43,478 bases of DNA from Deltaproteobacteria bacterium (GTDB taxonomy: Bacteria; Myxococcota; Myxococcia; Myxococcales; 40CM-4-68-19): NCBI GenBank assembly GCA_005879805.1, contig VBKL01000042.1:1-43478 (forward strand), in the 5' to 3' direction. The translations under genes were made by a program, and so were the position numbers. The stretch's first letter is position 1. The number at the start of each line of letters is the position of its first letter. The notes beneath the pieces were generated by a model. The model was not told where the DNA came from, did no database searches, and saw nothing but the letters and a program-made list of their open reading frames with translations. Below, one piece after another: positions 1 to 8,631 of the stretch.

Positions 1-1
1 A

Positions 2-265
2 AGCATCTTCGGCAACTGGGGCTCCGTGCTCTGCCCGACCATCCAGGTGTTCGACGGCGCCGGGAAGCTCGTCGCCTCGACCTCCGCGGACCGACCCGGC
101 CAGTCGAACTTCGCCGAGTCGATGCTGCGTGCGGAGGCGATGCTGGAAACGTCGTTCCGCGCGCCGGCGGCAGGGGATTACGACGTGGTCGTCGCCGATT
201 CCGCCGCCAATGCGCAAGGCGGAGCCGGGTTCTTCTACGCTCTCCAGGTGTGGAAGAACCAGTGA
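2..265 (+). CDS. 3' end of a secreted protein with a pre-peptidase C-terminal-like (PPC) domain
   Basis: The reading frame is open from the window edge, so the start and most of the protein lie upstream. The visible 87 residues have the beta-rich pattern of a bacterial PPC domain: CPTIQVFDGAGKLVAS, then FRAPAAGDYDVVVAD, then GFFYALQVWKNQ at the end. Such domains usually sit at the C-terminus of secreted hydrolases or surface proteins and are often removed during export. The catalytic part cannot be seen, so no enzyme activity is assigned. The stop (TGA at 263-265) overlaps the GTG start of the next gene by 4 nt, which suggests one transcript with the two small exported proteins downstream. 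Confidence 0.6.
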   Translation, partial: SIFGNWGSVLCPTIQVFDGAGKLVASTSADRPGQSNFAESMLRAEAMLETSFRAPAAGDYDVVVADSAANAQGGAGFFYALQVWKNQ

Positions 266-762
266 GCGGGACGGCGTCGCGGTTCGCGATCCTCGGGGCG
301 CTCGCCGCTGCCTTCGTGGCGGCGCCTCGGCCCGCCTCCGCCGCCGGGAAGCGTCCCGCGGCCGCCAGGAAGGAACGGCGGGTGGACTTCAAACCGCTCT
401 TCGACCTGCAGAAGCGGTTCAAGCCGAAGAAGACCTTCCTGTTGCGGTTCCGCGTGCAGGACGCCCGGTCGGGAGCCTCGCTGCCGCTCGAGGACGTGTC
501 CTACCTCGTGAAGGGACCCAAGCAGCCGGAGACGATAGCCGTCGCGCGGAAGCGGGGAAGCGTATTCGTGGTGCCGTTCACCCCGGCCGGTCCGGGACGC
601 TATGCGCTGCTCGCGACGGTGCGCGGCGCGCCAGTAGGCTCGATCGCGCCCATCCATCTCGGAGTGGTCGGAGTCTCCGACGGCCTCGTCGAGCTCGGGC
701 CCGAGGCGGATGCCGACGTGAAGCACCGGGCCAAGGGCAACCCCAGATCGGCGGGGCGCTGA
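262..762 (+). CDS. Small exported protein of unknown function, first of a related pair
   Basis: Encodes about 166 residues. GTG at 262 is preferred over ATG at 250 because it overlaps the upstream stop as GTGA and has GGAAG about 7 nt before it. The N-terminus is a signal peptide (hydrophobic AILGALAAAFVAA, then a likely cut near PASAAG), so the product is periplasmic or secreted. A basic linker (KRPAAARKERR) follows, then a beta-rich domain. The segment FTPAGPGRYALLATV...GAPVGS...LGVVGV (residues about 106-137) recurs in the next gene product. I do not recognise a named family. The pattern of F-x-P-x-x-P-G-x-Y followed by strands resembles small Ig-like carrier domains, but that is only an analogy. 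Confidence 0.65.
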   Translation: MSGTASRFAILGALAAAFVAAPRPASAAGKRPAAARKERRVDFKPLFDLQKRFKPKKTFLLRFRVQDARSGASLPLEDVSYLVKGPKQPETIAVARKRGSVFVVPFTPAGPGRYALLATVRGAPVGSIAPIHLGVVGVSDGLVELGPEADADVKHRAKGNPRSAGR

Positions 763-763
763 G

Positions 764-1198
764 ATGAAGCGGCCTGCACCGAGAAAAATCTCCGCCGTCG
801 CGCCGAACGGAAGTACGCGGCGATCGCGCCGGAAGATCATCATCGTCGTCGCACTCGCCACTGTCGCCGTCATCTATCCGCTCCTGCGCGACCGCCCGGC
901 TACGCCGCCCGATTCGCAAGCGGGTGCGGCGCAGGCGGACGGCGGCTTCGGCACCGGCCCGCGCGCTCCCTCGCCCGAGACGCACGGCAGCCTCGCCTTC
1001 ACGCCGCGCGGTCCGGGGCAGTATCGGGTCTCGCTCACGTCCGGTGGAGCGCCGGTCGGTTCGACGCCGCCGGTGCGGCTGGGCGTGGTGGGGGCGGTCG
1101 GAACGAGCGATCCCAAGATCACGGACATCACCAACACGACGACTTACGATCCGCGGACGAGCAATACCAAGGGGACGGGGCGGGGGCGGCGGCGGTAG
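764..1198 (+). CDS. Small membrane-anchored protein, second of a related pair
   Basis: Encodes 144 residues, starting 1 nt after the previous stop codon. The N-terminus is basic (RRSRRK), followed by one membrane helix IIIVVALATVAVIYPLL (residues 25-41), probably an uncleaved anchor. After a Pro/Ala-rich linker, residues 78-110 repeat the second half of the neighbouring protein: FTPRGPGQYRVSLTSGGAPV, then VRLGVVG. The first half of the partner's domain is absent. The tail is rich in Thr, then Gly and Arg (GTGRGRRR). No family is recognised. The pair looks like a tandem duplication in which one copy became a cleaved exported protein and the other an anchored, shorter version. Confidence 0.6.
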   Translation: MKRPAPRKISAVAPNGSTRRSRRKIIIVVALATVAVIYPLLRDRPATPPDSQAGAAQADGGFGTGPRAPSPETHGSLAFTPRGPGQYRVSLTSGGAPVGSTPPVRLGVVGAVGTSDPKITDITNTTTYDPRTSNTKGTGRGRRR

Positions 1199-1216
1199 GA
1201 TTACCTTCAACCCAAT

Positions 1217-1267
1217 CCGAAATTCCGAAATAACATTGACGTTGACGTTGACGTTATTTGATTTCGG
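1217..1267. terminator. Possible bidirectional hairpin between convergent genes
   Basis: This AT-rich pocket lies between two convergent genes (stops at 1198 and 1274). CCGAAAT at 1217-1223 can pair with ATTTCGG at 1261-1267, and AATAAC at 1229-1234 with GTTATT at 1253-1258. Such a structure could end transcription from both sides. There is no clear T-run after either arm, so intrinsic termination is not certain. Confidence 0.4.
1238..1255. repeat. Three tandem copies of GACGTT
   Basis: The hexamer GACGTT occurs three times without a gap at 1238, 1244 and 1250, inside the loop of the hairpin described at 1217-1267. Each unit is close to its own reverse complement (AACGTC). It could be a simple slippage repeat or a small binding site. 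Confidence 0.6.
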
Positions 1268-1273
1268 TAACCC

Positions 1274-2411
1274 TCACTTCAACCGCGCCAGCTGCTCCGC
1301 CACCCCATGCGCGCGCGCGAACTGCGGATCGGCCGCCTGCAGCGCCCGGAACGACTCCCCGGCTCCCGCCTTGTCCCCGCGCGAAGCCCGCAGCCTCCCC
1401 ATCTCGTAGAGCGCCCGCGGCTGACGCGGATCGTTCCGCAGCGCGACGGACAGCGTCCGCTCCGCCATGTCGGTGCGGCCGAGCCCCCGCATCGCGCCTC
1501 CCAGGATCGCTGCGGTGCGCGCGTCCCCGGGGCGCATCGGCATCACGCGCACGATGGCGTCGCGAGCGTCCTGGTATTTGTCCTGATCGAGAAGCTGTTC
1601 GGCCTGGGCGGTGAGCTTGTCGAGGCCCTGCTCCAACTCCGGCGTCCGCTCGGTGTTCTTCACCGCGTCCGCGATGGCGGCGACGGCGTTGGGATCGACG
1701 CGGTCGGAAGGCGCTCCGCTGTGGGCCATCGGCGCGGCGGTATCGTTGCCGCCCACCGCCGGATGGTTCTCGGGAACCGGGTGCCCGGGCGGAAGCCCGC
1801 CGGCCGAGGCAACCTCCTTCGGCTTCGCGAACATCTCGTCGGCCCTGGGCAGGCTCTTGCGCACGAGGTCGGCGCGGGGATTGTCGGGCGCGACGGCCAG
1901 AAGGCGTTTCCAGTACTTCTTCCCTTCCTCGAGCTTCTTCTTGTCCCCCTTGGATTCCTCGAGGGTCACCGCGCCGACGAAGAACAGCGACTCCGGGTAG
2001 TCCGGATACTGCTCGAGCAGCTTGCGATGCTCGGCGAGCGCGCCATCCGGGTTCCCCACCAGGTACAGCGCGTTCGCCCGCCGCGCGCGCACCGCCAGCG
2101 CGGGCTCGACGGCCGACTCCAGACACTTCAGACGGTGGGGCGCGTCGAGGGACTTGGCGGCCACCAGGATCTGCTCGAGGCCGTAGCCAGGTCCGCTCCT
2201 GCGGCACTCGAGCGGAAGGTCGTTCGCGGGCTTGGTCCCGGCCTTCCGCAGCGCGGCCGCTTGCGATTCCGCGGGACCGGACAGCTGCAGGGCTTGCCGG
2301 AACGAGTCGACCGCGTCCAGGAAGCGGTTGTTCTCGTAGTACAGGTTGCCGAGCGCGGCGAGGACTTCGAACGTCTTCCATCGCGCGGGGCCGGCGCATG
2401 CCCTGCGTCAA
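1274..2411 (-). CDS. TPR-repeat protein with a disrupted 5' end
   Basis: The intact frame runs from GTG 2164 to 1274 (296 aa). Clear TPR-like coding continues upstream in the same frame to about 2375 ([20 protein letters not shown], then FRQALQLS), with no ATG, GTG or TTG before the folK stop at 2408. An ATG at 2411, overlapping that stop as ATGA, and ATGs at 2399 and 2381 all lie one frame away. Dropping one base near 2366-2372 would join ATG 2381 (MEDV) to VLAALGNL. The gene therefore looks frameshifted, by mutation or base-call error. TPR units occupy the N-terminal third and the C-terminal third ([40 protein letters not shown]), separated by a Pro/Gly-rich linker. No signal peptide was seen. 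The role is probably protein-protein scaffolding. It is the last gene of the lysine/folate operon. Confidence 0.65.
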
Positions 2412-2959
2412 GCCGCCGCCGCGGGTCCTGGACCCTCCGGGTCGTCGCCGCCGCCGGGATCGAGCTCCAACGATGCGAACGGACGGATGCCGCCGCGCTC
2501 CGACTCCGGAAGAGCAGCGAGCAATTCCGCGATGGTCCGGGAGAGCTTCGGGTGGACGAGGGACGGGGCGATCTCAGCGAGGGGCAGGAGCGCGAAGATG
2601 CGCTCGTGGAGCCGGGGGTGGGGAACCTCGAGCGCCGGCTCTTCCACGATGCGGTCGCCGTAGAGAAGGAGATCGAGGTCGATCTCGCGCGGCCCCCAAT
2701 GCTCCCGGCGGATCCGCCCGATCCGCTCCTCGATCTCGAGCAGCCGCCGCAGCGTCGAACGCGGCGAGAGCAAGGTCGAGAGGCGGACCGCCGCATTGAG
2801 GAAACGTCCCTGCGGCGGGCCGACCGGAACGGTGTCCCAGACGTGCGAGACGGAGCGGACCCGGAACCCCGGCTCGCGATCGAGCCGGGCGAGCGCCGCG
2901 CGCAGGTTCCCCATCCGATCGCCGAGGTTCGTCCCGAGACCGACGTACGCGTCGATCAC
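2408..2959 (-). CDS. folK: 2-amino-4-hydroxy-6-hydroxymethyldihydropteridine pyrophosphokinase (HPPK)
   Basis: Transfers pyrophosphate from ATP to hydroxymethyl-dihydropterin, the step before dihydropteroate synthase in folate synthesis; cytoplasmic. The family signatures are visible: [11 protein letters not shown] at the N-terminus, the mid-region FLNAAVRL, the hallmark [16 protein letters not shown] (HPPK signature with acidic metal ligands), and [20 protein letters not shown]. Length is 183 aa, slightly longer than usual because of an acidic, Gly/Pro/Ala-rich tail. Start chosen at GTG 2959, which overlaps the dapE stop as GTGA; the frame is open further upstream but that sequence is shadow of dapE. 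It sits at the end of the lysine operon, so folate and lysine synthesis appear to be co-transcribed here. Confidence 0.93.
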   Translation of the reverse strand: MIDAYVGLGTNLGDRMGNLRAALARLDREPGFRVRSVSHVWDTVPVGPPQGRFLNAAVRLSTLLSPRSTLRRLLEIEERIGRIRREHWGPREIDLDLLLYGDRIVEEPALEVPHPRLHERIFALLPLAEIAPSLVHPKLSRTIAELLAALPESERGGIRPFASLELDPGGGDDPEGPGPAAAA

Positions 2960-4028
2960 TCCACCTCCGTCAGGAACCGCTCCAGGAGATGATACCCACG
3001 CTCCAGCGCTTCCTCGGAACAGCTCTCGTTGCGCTGGTGCGCCTGGGCCTGGTCTCCCGGCCCGAAGTTCACCGCGGGAATTCCCAGAAGGCCGAGGCGC
3101 GCGACGTCGGTCCAGGCCTGCTTCGGCTCGACCGGAGCCCCGGTGAGCGCGCGGAACTTCTTGAGGAGCGGATTGTCGAGGATGGGATCGCCTGCGGGAG
3201 CGCGATCGATGATCTCGCACTCCGCCCCGAAGCGCTCCGCCAGGGTGCGCAGTTCCGCTTCCGCCTGCGCCACCGACTTGCCCGGCGCGAAGCGGAAGTT
3301 GACGTTCAGGTCGCAGCGCGCGGGCAGCACGTTGCGGCCGGTGAACCCTTCGATGCGGGTGACGTTCTTGACCTCGCGAAAGGACAGCTCGCCAACGCGC
3401 ACCTCGACGGGAGCGAGATCGCGCAGCGAGGCGAGGAGCGGGCCCGCGTCATGCACCGCATTGCGGCCCTGCCAGGGCCGCGCGCTGTGGGCCGAGCGCC
3501 CCCGGAAAATGAAAGTCGCGTGCATCGAGCCGCAGCACCCGGCCTGGACGGCGAGGTCGGTCGGCTCGAGACAGAAGGCGACCGCGGCCTGGTGCAGGTC
3601 GGGGCGGGCCGCGAGCACCGGTCCGAGGCCGTTGGTCTCGTAGGGGCCTTCCTCGCGGTCGTAGAAGACGAGGGAGAGATCGGTGCGCAGGCTCGCGCGG
3701 TCGATCCGCTCTCCGAGCGTGAGCATGACGGCCAGGGCGCCCTTCATGTCGGAGGCGCCGCGCCCGAACACGCGGCCCGCTTCGCGGCGGGTTGGGAAAT
3801 CGCCTTCCTGGAGAGGAACGGTGTCGAGATGGCCGAAGAGGACGATGCCGGGGCGCTTACCCGAAAGACCCCCGAAGACGACCGAGTTGCCGATCCGGTC
3901 CACTTCTCCGAACCACGCCTTTGCGCCCGCCTCGGCGACATGGCGGGCGATCTCCGACTCCTCGCCCATCGGACTCTTGATTTCGCAGAGAAGTCGGGTC
4001 CGCTCGGCCAGCACCTCGCGCAGCCCGC

Positions 4029-4032
<4 letters not shown>
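2956..4032 (-). CDS. dapE: Succinyl-diaminopimelate desuccinylase (M20 family)
   Basis: Hydrolyses N-succinyl-L,L-diaminopimelate to L,L-DAP and succinate; cytoplasmic, di-zinc. M20 metal-site motifs are visible in order: LFGHLDTVP, then [18 protein letters not shown], then [15 protein letters not shown] (general-base Glu-Glu pair), then CLEPTD, with a late His in QAQAHQRNE. The length is 358 aa, and the wording of the motifs is closest to the actinobacterial-type DapE branch of M20 rather than the E. coli type. GTG 4032 is chosen because it overlaps the dapD stop as GTGA and matches the family N-terminus; the upstream open frame is shadow. It follows dapD directly, as expected for the last succinylase-branch step. 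Confidence 0.9.
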
Positions 4033-4900
<868 letters not shown>

Positions 4901-4904
<4 letters not shown>

Positions 4905-6037
4905 GCCGGCCACACCTCGACGGCACGCTTGCAGTCCTCGACCGTGGGAACCATCGCGAGGCGGATGAAGCCCTTGCCCGACGGTCCGAAGCTCGGCCCC
5001 GGCACAACCAGGATGTTCCGCTCGGCGAGGCGGGCGGCATACAACTCGCTCGTCTCCCCTTCGGGAACGTGGACCCACAGGTAGAAGGCGCCCTCGCCGG
5101 AAGTGCGCAGGCCGATCTTCTTGAGATGAGCCGCGAGCACGGCCCGCTTCTGCGCGAAGACCTTGCGGCGCTCCTCGACGTGGGCGTCGTCGTCCCAGGC
5201 GACGGCAGCCGCCTGCTGGACGATGCTTTGCGGAGCGACGCCGAAGTTGGCGCGGGCCTCGCGCAATTTGGCGATGAGATCGGGCTCTCCCGCCATGAAG
5301 CCGCTGCGATAGCCGGTCATGCCGGAGCGCTTGGAGAGACTGTGGATGACGAGAACGTTCTCCCGCGAGACCGAGTAGGCGGTGTGCGGCGGCTCCTTGG
5401 CGTAGAGGTCCACGTACGGTTCGTCGCAGACGGCGAGGAACCCGTGCTCGCGAGCGAGTCCGAGAAGCTTCTGGTGATGGGCGACCGGAGCGGCCGCGCC
5501 GGTCGGATTGTGCGGGTAGTTGTCGAAGAACAGCGCCGTCCTCTGCCAGTCGTCCGCGGAGACGGCGTCGAGATCGGGCAGGAAGGTGCGCTCCTCCACG
5601 AGGGGCATCCTGCGCGGTTCGCCGCCGGCGAAGAGGATGGCGCGCTCGTAGACCGGATAGGCGGGATCGGGGAAGAAACAGATCGGCCGCTCGCGCGAGA
5701 CGGCGGTGAGAGGAAGGTGAAAGAGCGCTTCCTTCGCGCCTTGACACGGCATGATTTCGCGGTCCGGGTCGACGGCGAGGCCGAAGCGCCGCTTCAGATA
5801 GCCCGCGGCGGCCTTGCGCAGGACGGGCAGGCCCGCGACGCTCGGATATTGCGAGACCTCCGGAATCGCGGCCTTGAGCGCCTCGCGGATGAACGCCGGC
5901 GTCGGTTCGCGCGGATCGCCGATGCCGAAGTCGAAGACGGGCTTGCCGCTGCGCTGGGCGGCTTCGCGCTGGGCGCCGGCCTTTTCTTGCAGATACGCGG
6001 AAAGCTCCGCGAGCAAAGGGCGCAGTTGCGGCTTCAT
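4901..6037 (-). CDS. dapC: PLP-dependent N-succinyl-diaminopimelate aminotransferase
   Basis: A class I/II aminotransferase of 378 residues expected to convert N-succinyl-2-amino-6-oxopimelate to N-succinyl-L,L-DAP with glutamate as donor. Fold-type I landmarks are clear: FGIGDPREPTP, SQYPSVAGLPVLRKAAAGY, NYPHNPTG (residues 173-180), CDEPYVD with Asp205, and the PLP lysine at Lys236 in IHSLSKRSGMTGYR. Substrate specificity is inferred from position between dapB and dapD, since motifs alone do not separate DapC from other aminotransferases. ATG 6037 overlaps the upstream stop as ATGA, so translational coupling is likely. Confidence 0.87.
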
Positions 6038-6813
6038 CGCTCGACGACGGGATTGCGCAAGACCCCGACTCCTTCCACCTCGATCTCGACCGTATCGCCG
6101 GCGCGGATGGGGCCGACGCCCTCCGGCGTGCCGGTGGTGACGACGTCGCCCGGCTCCAGAGTCATGCCCTCGGAGATGAAGGCGAGCAGCTTGGGGACCG
6201 GGAAGATCTGATCGCTCGAGCGGCCGTCCTGCTTCACCTGGCCGTTGACGCGGCAGACGACGCGCAGATCGCTCCAGTCGAGCCCGACCGTCACCCAGGG
6301 ACCGATGGGGCAGAAGGTGTCGAAGCCCTTGGCGCGCGTCCACTGCACGTCGGCCCGCTGGAGGTCGCGGGCGGTGACGTCGTTCAGACAGGTGACTCCC
6401 GCGACGGCGGCAGCGCATTCCTTCTCGCCCGCGCGCCGGAGGCGCTTGCCGATCACCACCGCCAGCTCCGCCTCGTGATGGACCTCGCGGGAGGCCTTGG
6501 GCAGCACGATCGGCTCGCCGTGCCCGATGAGGGACGAGGGGACCTTGCAGAGCAGGATCGGCTCCTTCGGGAGCTCGTTCTTGAGCTCCTTGACGTGCCC
6601 GGCGTAGTTGCGGCCGATGCCCACCACCTTGCGCGAGATGCCGAAGGGGAGGAGCTTCACCTCCGAGAGCTTGCGCTTGCGGGCGAGGCGGCGGCCACCC
6701 TTGAGCATGGAATCGAGGCCGCTGATCTCCTCCAGCTCGTCGCCCTCGACGACGCCTTCCAGGATCTCGCCGTCGTCCCCGAGGAAGCGCGCGACGCGCA
6801 CATGTTCGCTCAT
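6034..6813 (-). CDS. Fumarylacetoacetate hydrolase (FAH)-family protein
   Basis: Encodes 259 aa of the FAH/YcgM/FAHD1 superfamily: an N-terminal beta domain to about residue 60, then the FAH fold beginning VVGIGRNYAGHVKEL. The expected divalent-metal ligands are present as Glu114 and Glu116 (HHEAELAVVIGK) and Asp145 (LNDVTARDLQ), and the fold ends TTGTPEGVGP. Family members hydrolyse acylpyruvates, decarboxylate or tautomerise oxaloacetate, or open fumarylacetoacetate; no tyrosine-degradation genes are nearby. It lies between dapB and dapC with ATGA overlaps on both sides, so it is expressed with the lysine enzymes. A housekeeping role on oxaloacetate-like or keto-acid by-products is a reasonable guess but is not shown. 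Confidence 0.85.
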   Translation of the reverse strand: MSEHVRVARFLGDDGEILEGVVEGDELEEISGLDSMLKGGRRLARKRKLSEVKLLPFGISRKVVGIGRNYAGHVKELKNELPKEPILLCKVPSSLIGHGEPIVLPKASREVHHEAELAVVIGKRLRRAGEKECAAAVAGVTCLNDVTARDLQRADVQWTRAKGFDTFCPIGPWVTVGLDWSDLRVVCRVNGQVKQDGRSSDQIFPVPKLLAFISEGMTLEPGDVVTTGTPEGVGPIRAGDTVEIEVEGVGVLRNPVVER

Positions 6814-7619
6814 CGATGTCCTCCCAGCACGTCCTGGAGGTCATACAGTCCCGCAGGCTTTCCGGCGACGAATTTCGCAGCCCGGATCGCCCCGCGGGCG
6901 AAGTTGTCGCGGCTCGTCGCCCGGTGGGTCAATTCGAGGCGTTCTCCATCGGCGAGGAAGTGGACGGTGTGATCGCCGACCACGTCGCCGCCGCGCAGCG
7001 CCTGGATGCCGATGGTGCCCGGCCGGCGCTCTCCGGTGTCTCCGTGCCGTTCGTAGACGCCTGCCTTCCCGAGATCGACGTCGAGACCTCTGGCCGCCGC
7101 CTCCGCGAGCTTGAGCGCCGTGCCGCTCGGAGCGTCCTTCTTCCCCCGGTGGTGCATCTCGACGATCTCCACCTCGTAGGCCGGTCCCAGGGCGCGGGCC
7201 GCCTCGGCGACGAGGCGGAAGAGGACGTTCACGCCGACGCTCATGTTGGGGGCGATGAGAAGGGGGATCTGCTTGGCGCATTCCGCGAGCACGGTTTTTT
7301 GCTCGGCGGAGAAGCCGGTGGTTCCGATCACCAGCGCGACCTTGGCCCGCGCGCAGGCCTGCGCGTGCTTCACTGCCGCGGGCGCGGCGGTGAAATCGAT
7401 GGCGACGTCCACGCCGCGCGAGAGCGCCTCGTCGATCGCACCGGAAACGGGCACGCCGGCCTCGCCGATTCCCGCGACGACGCCGGCATCGCGTCCGATG
7501 AGCGGACTGTCCGGTCGTTCCGTGGCCGCCGCGATTTTCAGATCAGGCTCGGCGCGCACGGCGGCGGCGATGCGGCCTCCCATCCGCCCGCCGATCCCGA
7601 GCACGGCGACCCGGATCAT
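6810..7619 (-). CDS. dapB: 4-hydroxy-tetrahydrodipicolinate reductase
   Basis: Reduces the DapA product to tetrahydrodipicolinate with NAD(P)H; cytoplasmic. The 269-aa sequence shows the N-terminal Rossmann motif VAVLGIGGRMGGRI, the VIGTTGFS segment, APNMSVGVNVLF, and the catalytic/substrate motif EIVEMHHRGKKDAPSGTAL containing the conserved His-His and Lys. The C-terminal half ends with FARGAIRAAKFV, as in other DapB proteins. ATG 7619 overlaps the dapA stop as ATGA; the much longer open frame upstream is only shadow of dapA. Length is normal for the family. Confidence 0.95.
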   Translation of the reverse strand: MIRVAVLGIGGRMGGRIAAAVRAEPDLKIAAATERPDSPLIGRDAGVVAGIGEAGVPVSGAIDEALSRGVDVAIDFTAAPAAVKHAQACARAKVALVIGTTGFSAEQKTVLAECAKQIPLLIAPNMSVGVNVLFRLVAEAARALGPAYEVEIVEMHHRGKKDAPSGTALKLAEAAARGLDVDLGKAGVYERHGDTGERRPGTIGIQALRGGDVVGDHTVHFLADGERLELTHRATSRDNFARGAIRAAKFVAGKPAGLYDLQDVLGGHR

Positions 7620-8497
7620 GCGAGCCCGTAATTCCGCAGCGCCGCATCCACCTGCGCGGCGCCGGCCTGCGAGACGGGCACCAGCGGCAGGCGCAGGTCG
7701 TGGGCGATCCGGCCCATCTTCGACAGCGCGTACTTCACCGGCTGCGGATTGGTCTCGCAGAAGAGCGCGCGCACGAGCGGCGCGAAACGCACCTGCGCCT
7801 TGCGGGCGCCCTCCAGGTTCCCCGCGAAGAAGTCGTCGCACAGGCGGGCGAGATCGCGCGGCGCCACGTTGCCGACGACCGAGATGACGCCGTGGCCGCC
7901 CATCGCCAGGGTCGGAAGCGCGAACATGTCGTCGCCGGCGAGGATGGCCATCGGCCTGCCTTCGCACTTCTCCTGGATCTCGGCGACGCGAACGATGCTC
8001 CCGCTCGCCTCCTTCACGCCGGCGATGCCTTGGACCTTGGAGAGCCTGCCGATGGTGTCGGGGAGGAGGTCGACGCTGGTGCGCGAAGGCACGTTGTAGA
8101 GGACGAGCGGCAACCCCCCTTGCTGCGCGACCGCCTCGAAATGCCGGAAGAGGCCTTCCTGCGTTGGCTTGTTGTAGTAGGGCGTGACGACGAGCGCGTA
8201 ATCCGCCCCGGCTTCCTTCGCCAGCCGGACGTTCTCGATCGTCTTCGCGGTCGAGTTGGATCCCGCGCCCGCGATGACCGGGACCCGCCCCTTGGCCTCT
8301 TCCACGCAGGTGCGGACGACTTTCAGCGTCTCGTCCGCGGTCAGCGTCGCGCCCTCGCCGGTCGTGCCGCAGGGGACGAGCGCGTCGGTGCCTTCCTCGA
8401 TCTGCCAGCGGACGAGCGCCCGCAGAGCGGGCTCGTCCACCGCCCCGCCCTTCATGGGCGTCACGAGCGCCACCATCGAACCGCGCAACGTCGGCAC
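7616..8497 (-). CDS. dapA: 4-hydroxy-tetrahydrodipicolinate synthase
   Basis: Condenses pyruvate with aspartate semialdehyde, the first committed lysine/DAP step. The 293-aa TIM barrel carries the Schiff-base Lys162 (GVKEASGS), Tyr134 (LYNVPSRT) and the CGTTGE loop with Thr45-Thr46, matching canonical DapA numbering within one residue. The GTG at 8497 is chosen over ATG 8515 or the frame's first ATG at 8554 because AGGAGG (8508-8503) sits 5 nt before it and the N-terminus VPTLRGSMVALVTP then fits the family. It is preceded by 134 nt of non-coding DNA with a candidate promoter, so dapA may have its own start of transcription inside the operon. Confidence 0.95.
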   Translation of the reverse strand: MPTLRGSMVALVTPMKGGAVDEPALRALVRWQIEEGTDALVPCGTTGEGATLTADETLKVVRTCVEEAKGRVPVIAGAGSNSTAKTIENVRLAKEAGADYALVVTPYYNKPTQEGLFRHFEAVAQQGGLPLVLYNVPSRTSVDLLPDTIGRLSKVQGIAGVKEASGSIVRVAEIQEKCEGRPMAILAGDDMFALPTLAMGGHGVISVVGNVAPRDLARLCDDFFAGNLEGARKAQVRFAPLVRALFCETNPQPVKYALSKMGRIAHDLRLPLVPVSQAGAAQVDAALRNYGLA

Positions 8498-8502
8498 GGG
8501 GT

Positions 8503-8508
8503 CCTCCT
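8503..8508 (-). promoter_or_regulatory. Ribosome binding site of dapA
   Basis: Minus-strand AGGAGG with a 5-nt gap to GTG 8497. It decides the dapA start against two upstream in-frame ATG codons. Confidence 0.75.
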
Positions 8509-8525
8509 CGTTCATCTGGCGACCG

Positions 8526-8554
8526 ACTGTACTGTCGCGCCCGGGCCCGGGCAA
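8526..8554 (-). promoter_or_regulatory. Candidate promoter of dapA with a palindromic spacer
   Basis: On the minus strand TTGCCC (8554-8549) and TACAGT (8531-8526) are separated by exactly 17 nt. This would start transcription near 8519, about 22 nt before the dapA GTG. The spacer holds most of a perfect 14-bp palindrome GCCCGGGCCCGGGC (8539-8552). That could be a regulator site placed to block polymerase, or chance in GC-rich DNA. Hexamers match the sigma-70 consensus at four of six positions each. Confidence 0.35.
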
Positions 8555-8598
8555 TGCGCGGCGCTACCTGACCTTTGCCGTCCGACCTGTAGCTGTCG

Positions 8599-8615
8599 AC
8601 GAACGATCGGTTCGT
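8599..8615. repeat. Inverted repeat between lysA and dapA
   Basis: ACGAAC (8599-8604) and GTTCGT (8610-8615) form a 6-bp stem around a 5-nt centre GATCG. It lies 16 nt past the lysA stop, so it might be a weak terminator or RNA-processing stem after lysA, or an operator. No T-run follows it. Confidence 0.3.
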
Positions 8616-8631
8616 GCGCGCTGCGAAAGCC

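Noticed and set aside
1238-1255. GACGTT array as a CRISPR or other structured repeat array
   Set aside because: Unit is 6 bp without spacers and only three copies; a slippage repeat.
2408-2410. Readthrough of the folK TGA as a real FolK-TPR fusion
   Set aside because: folK and TPR frames are the same, but no readthrough signal or known FolK-TPR fusion supports it; a single-base frame error after an ATGA start is simpler. It is kept as an alternative in the finding.
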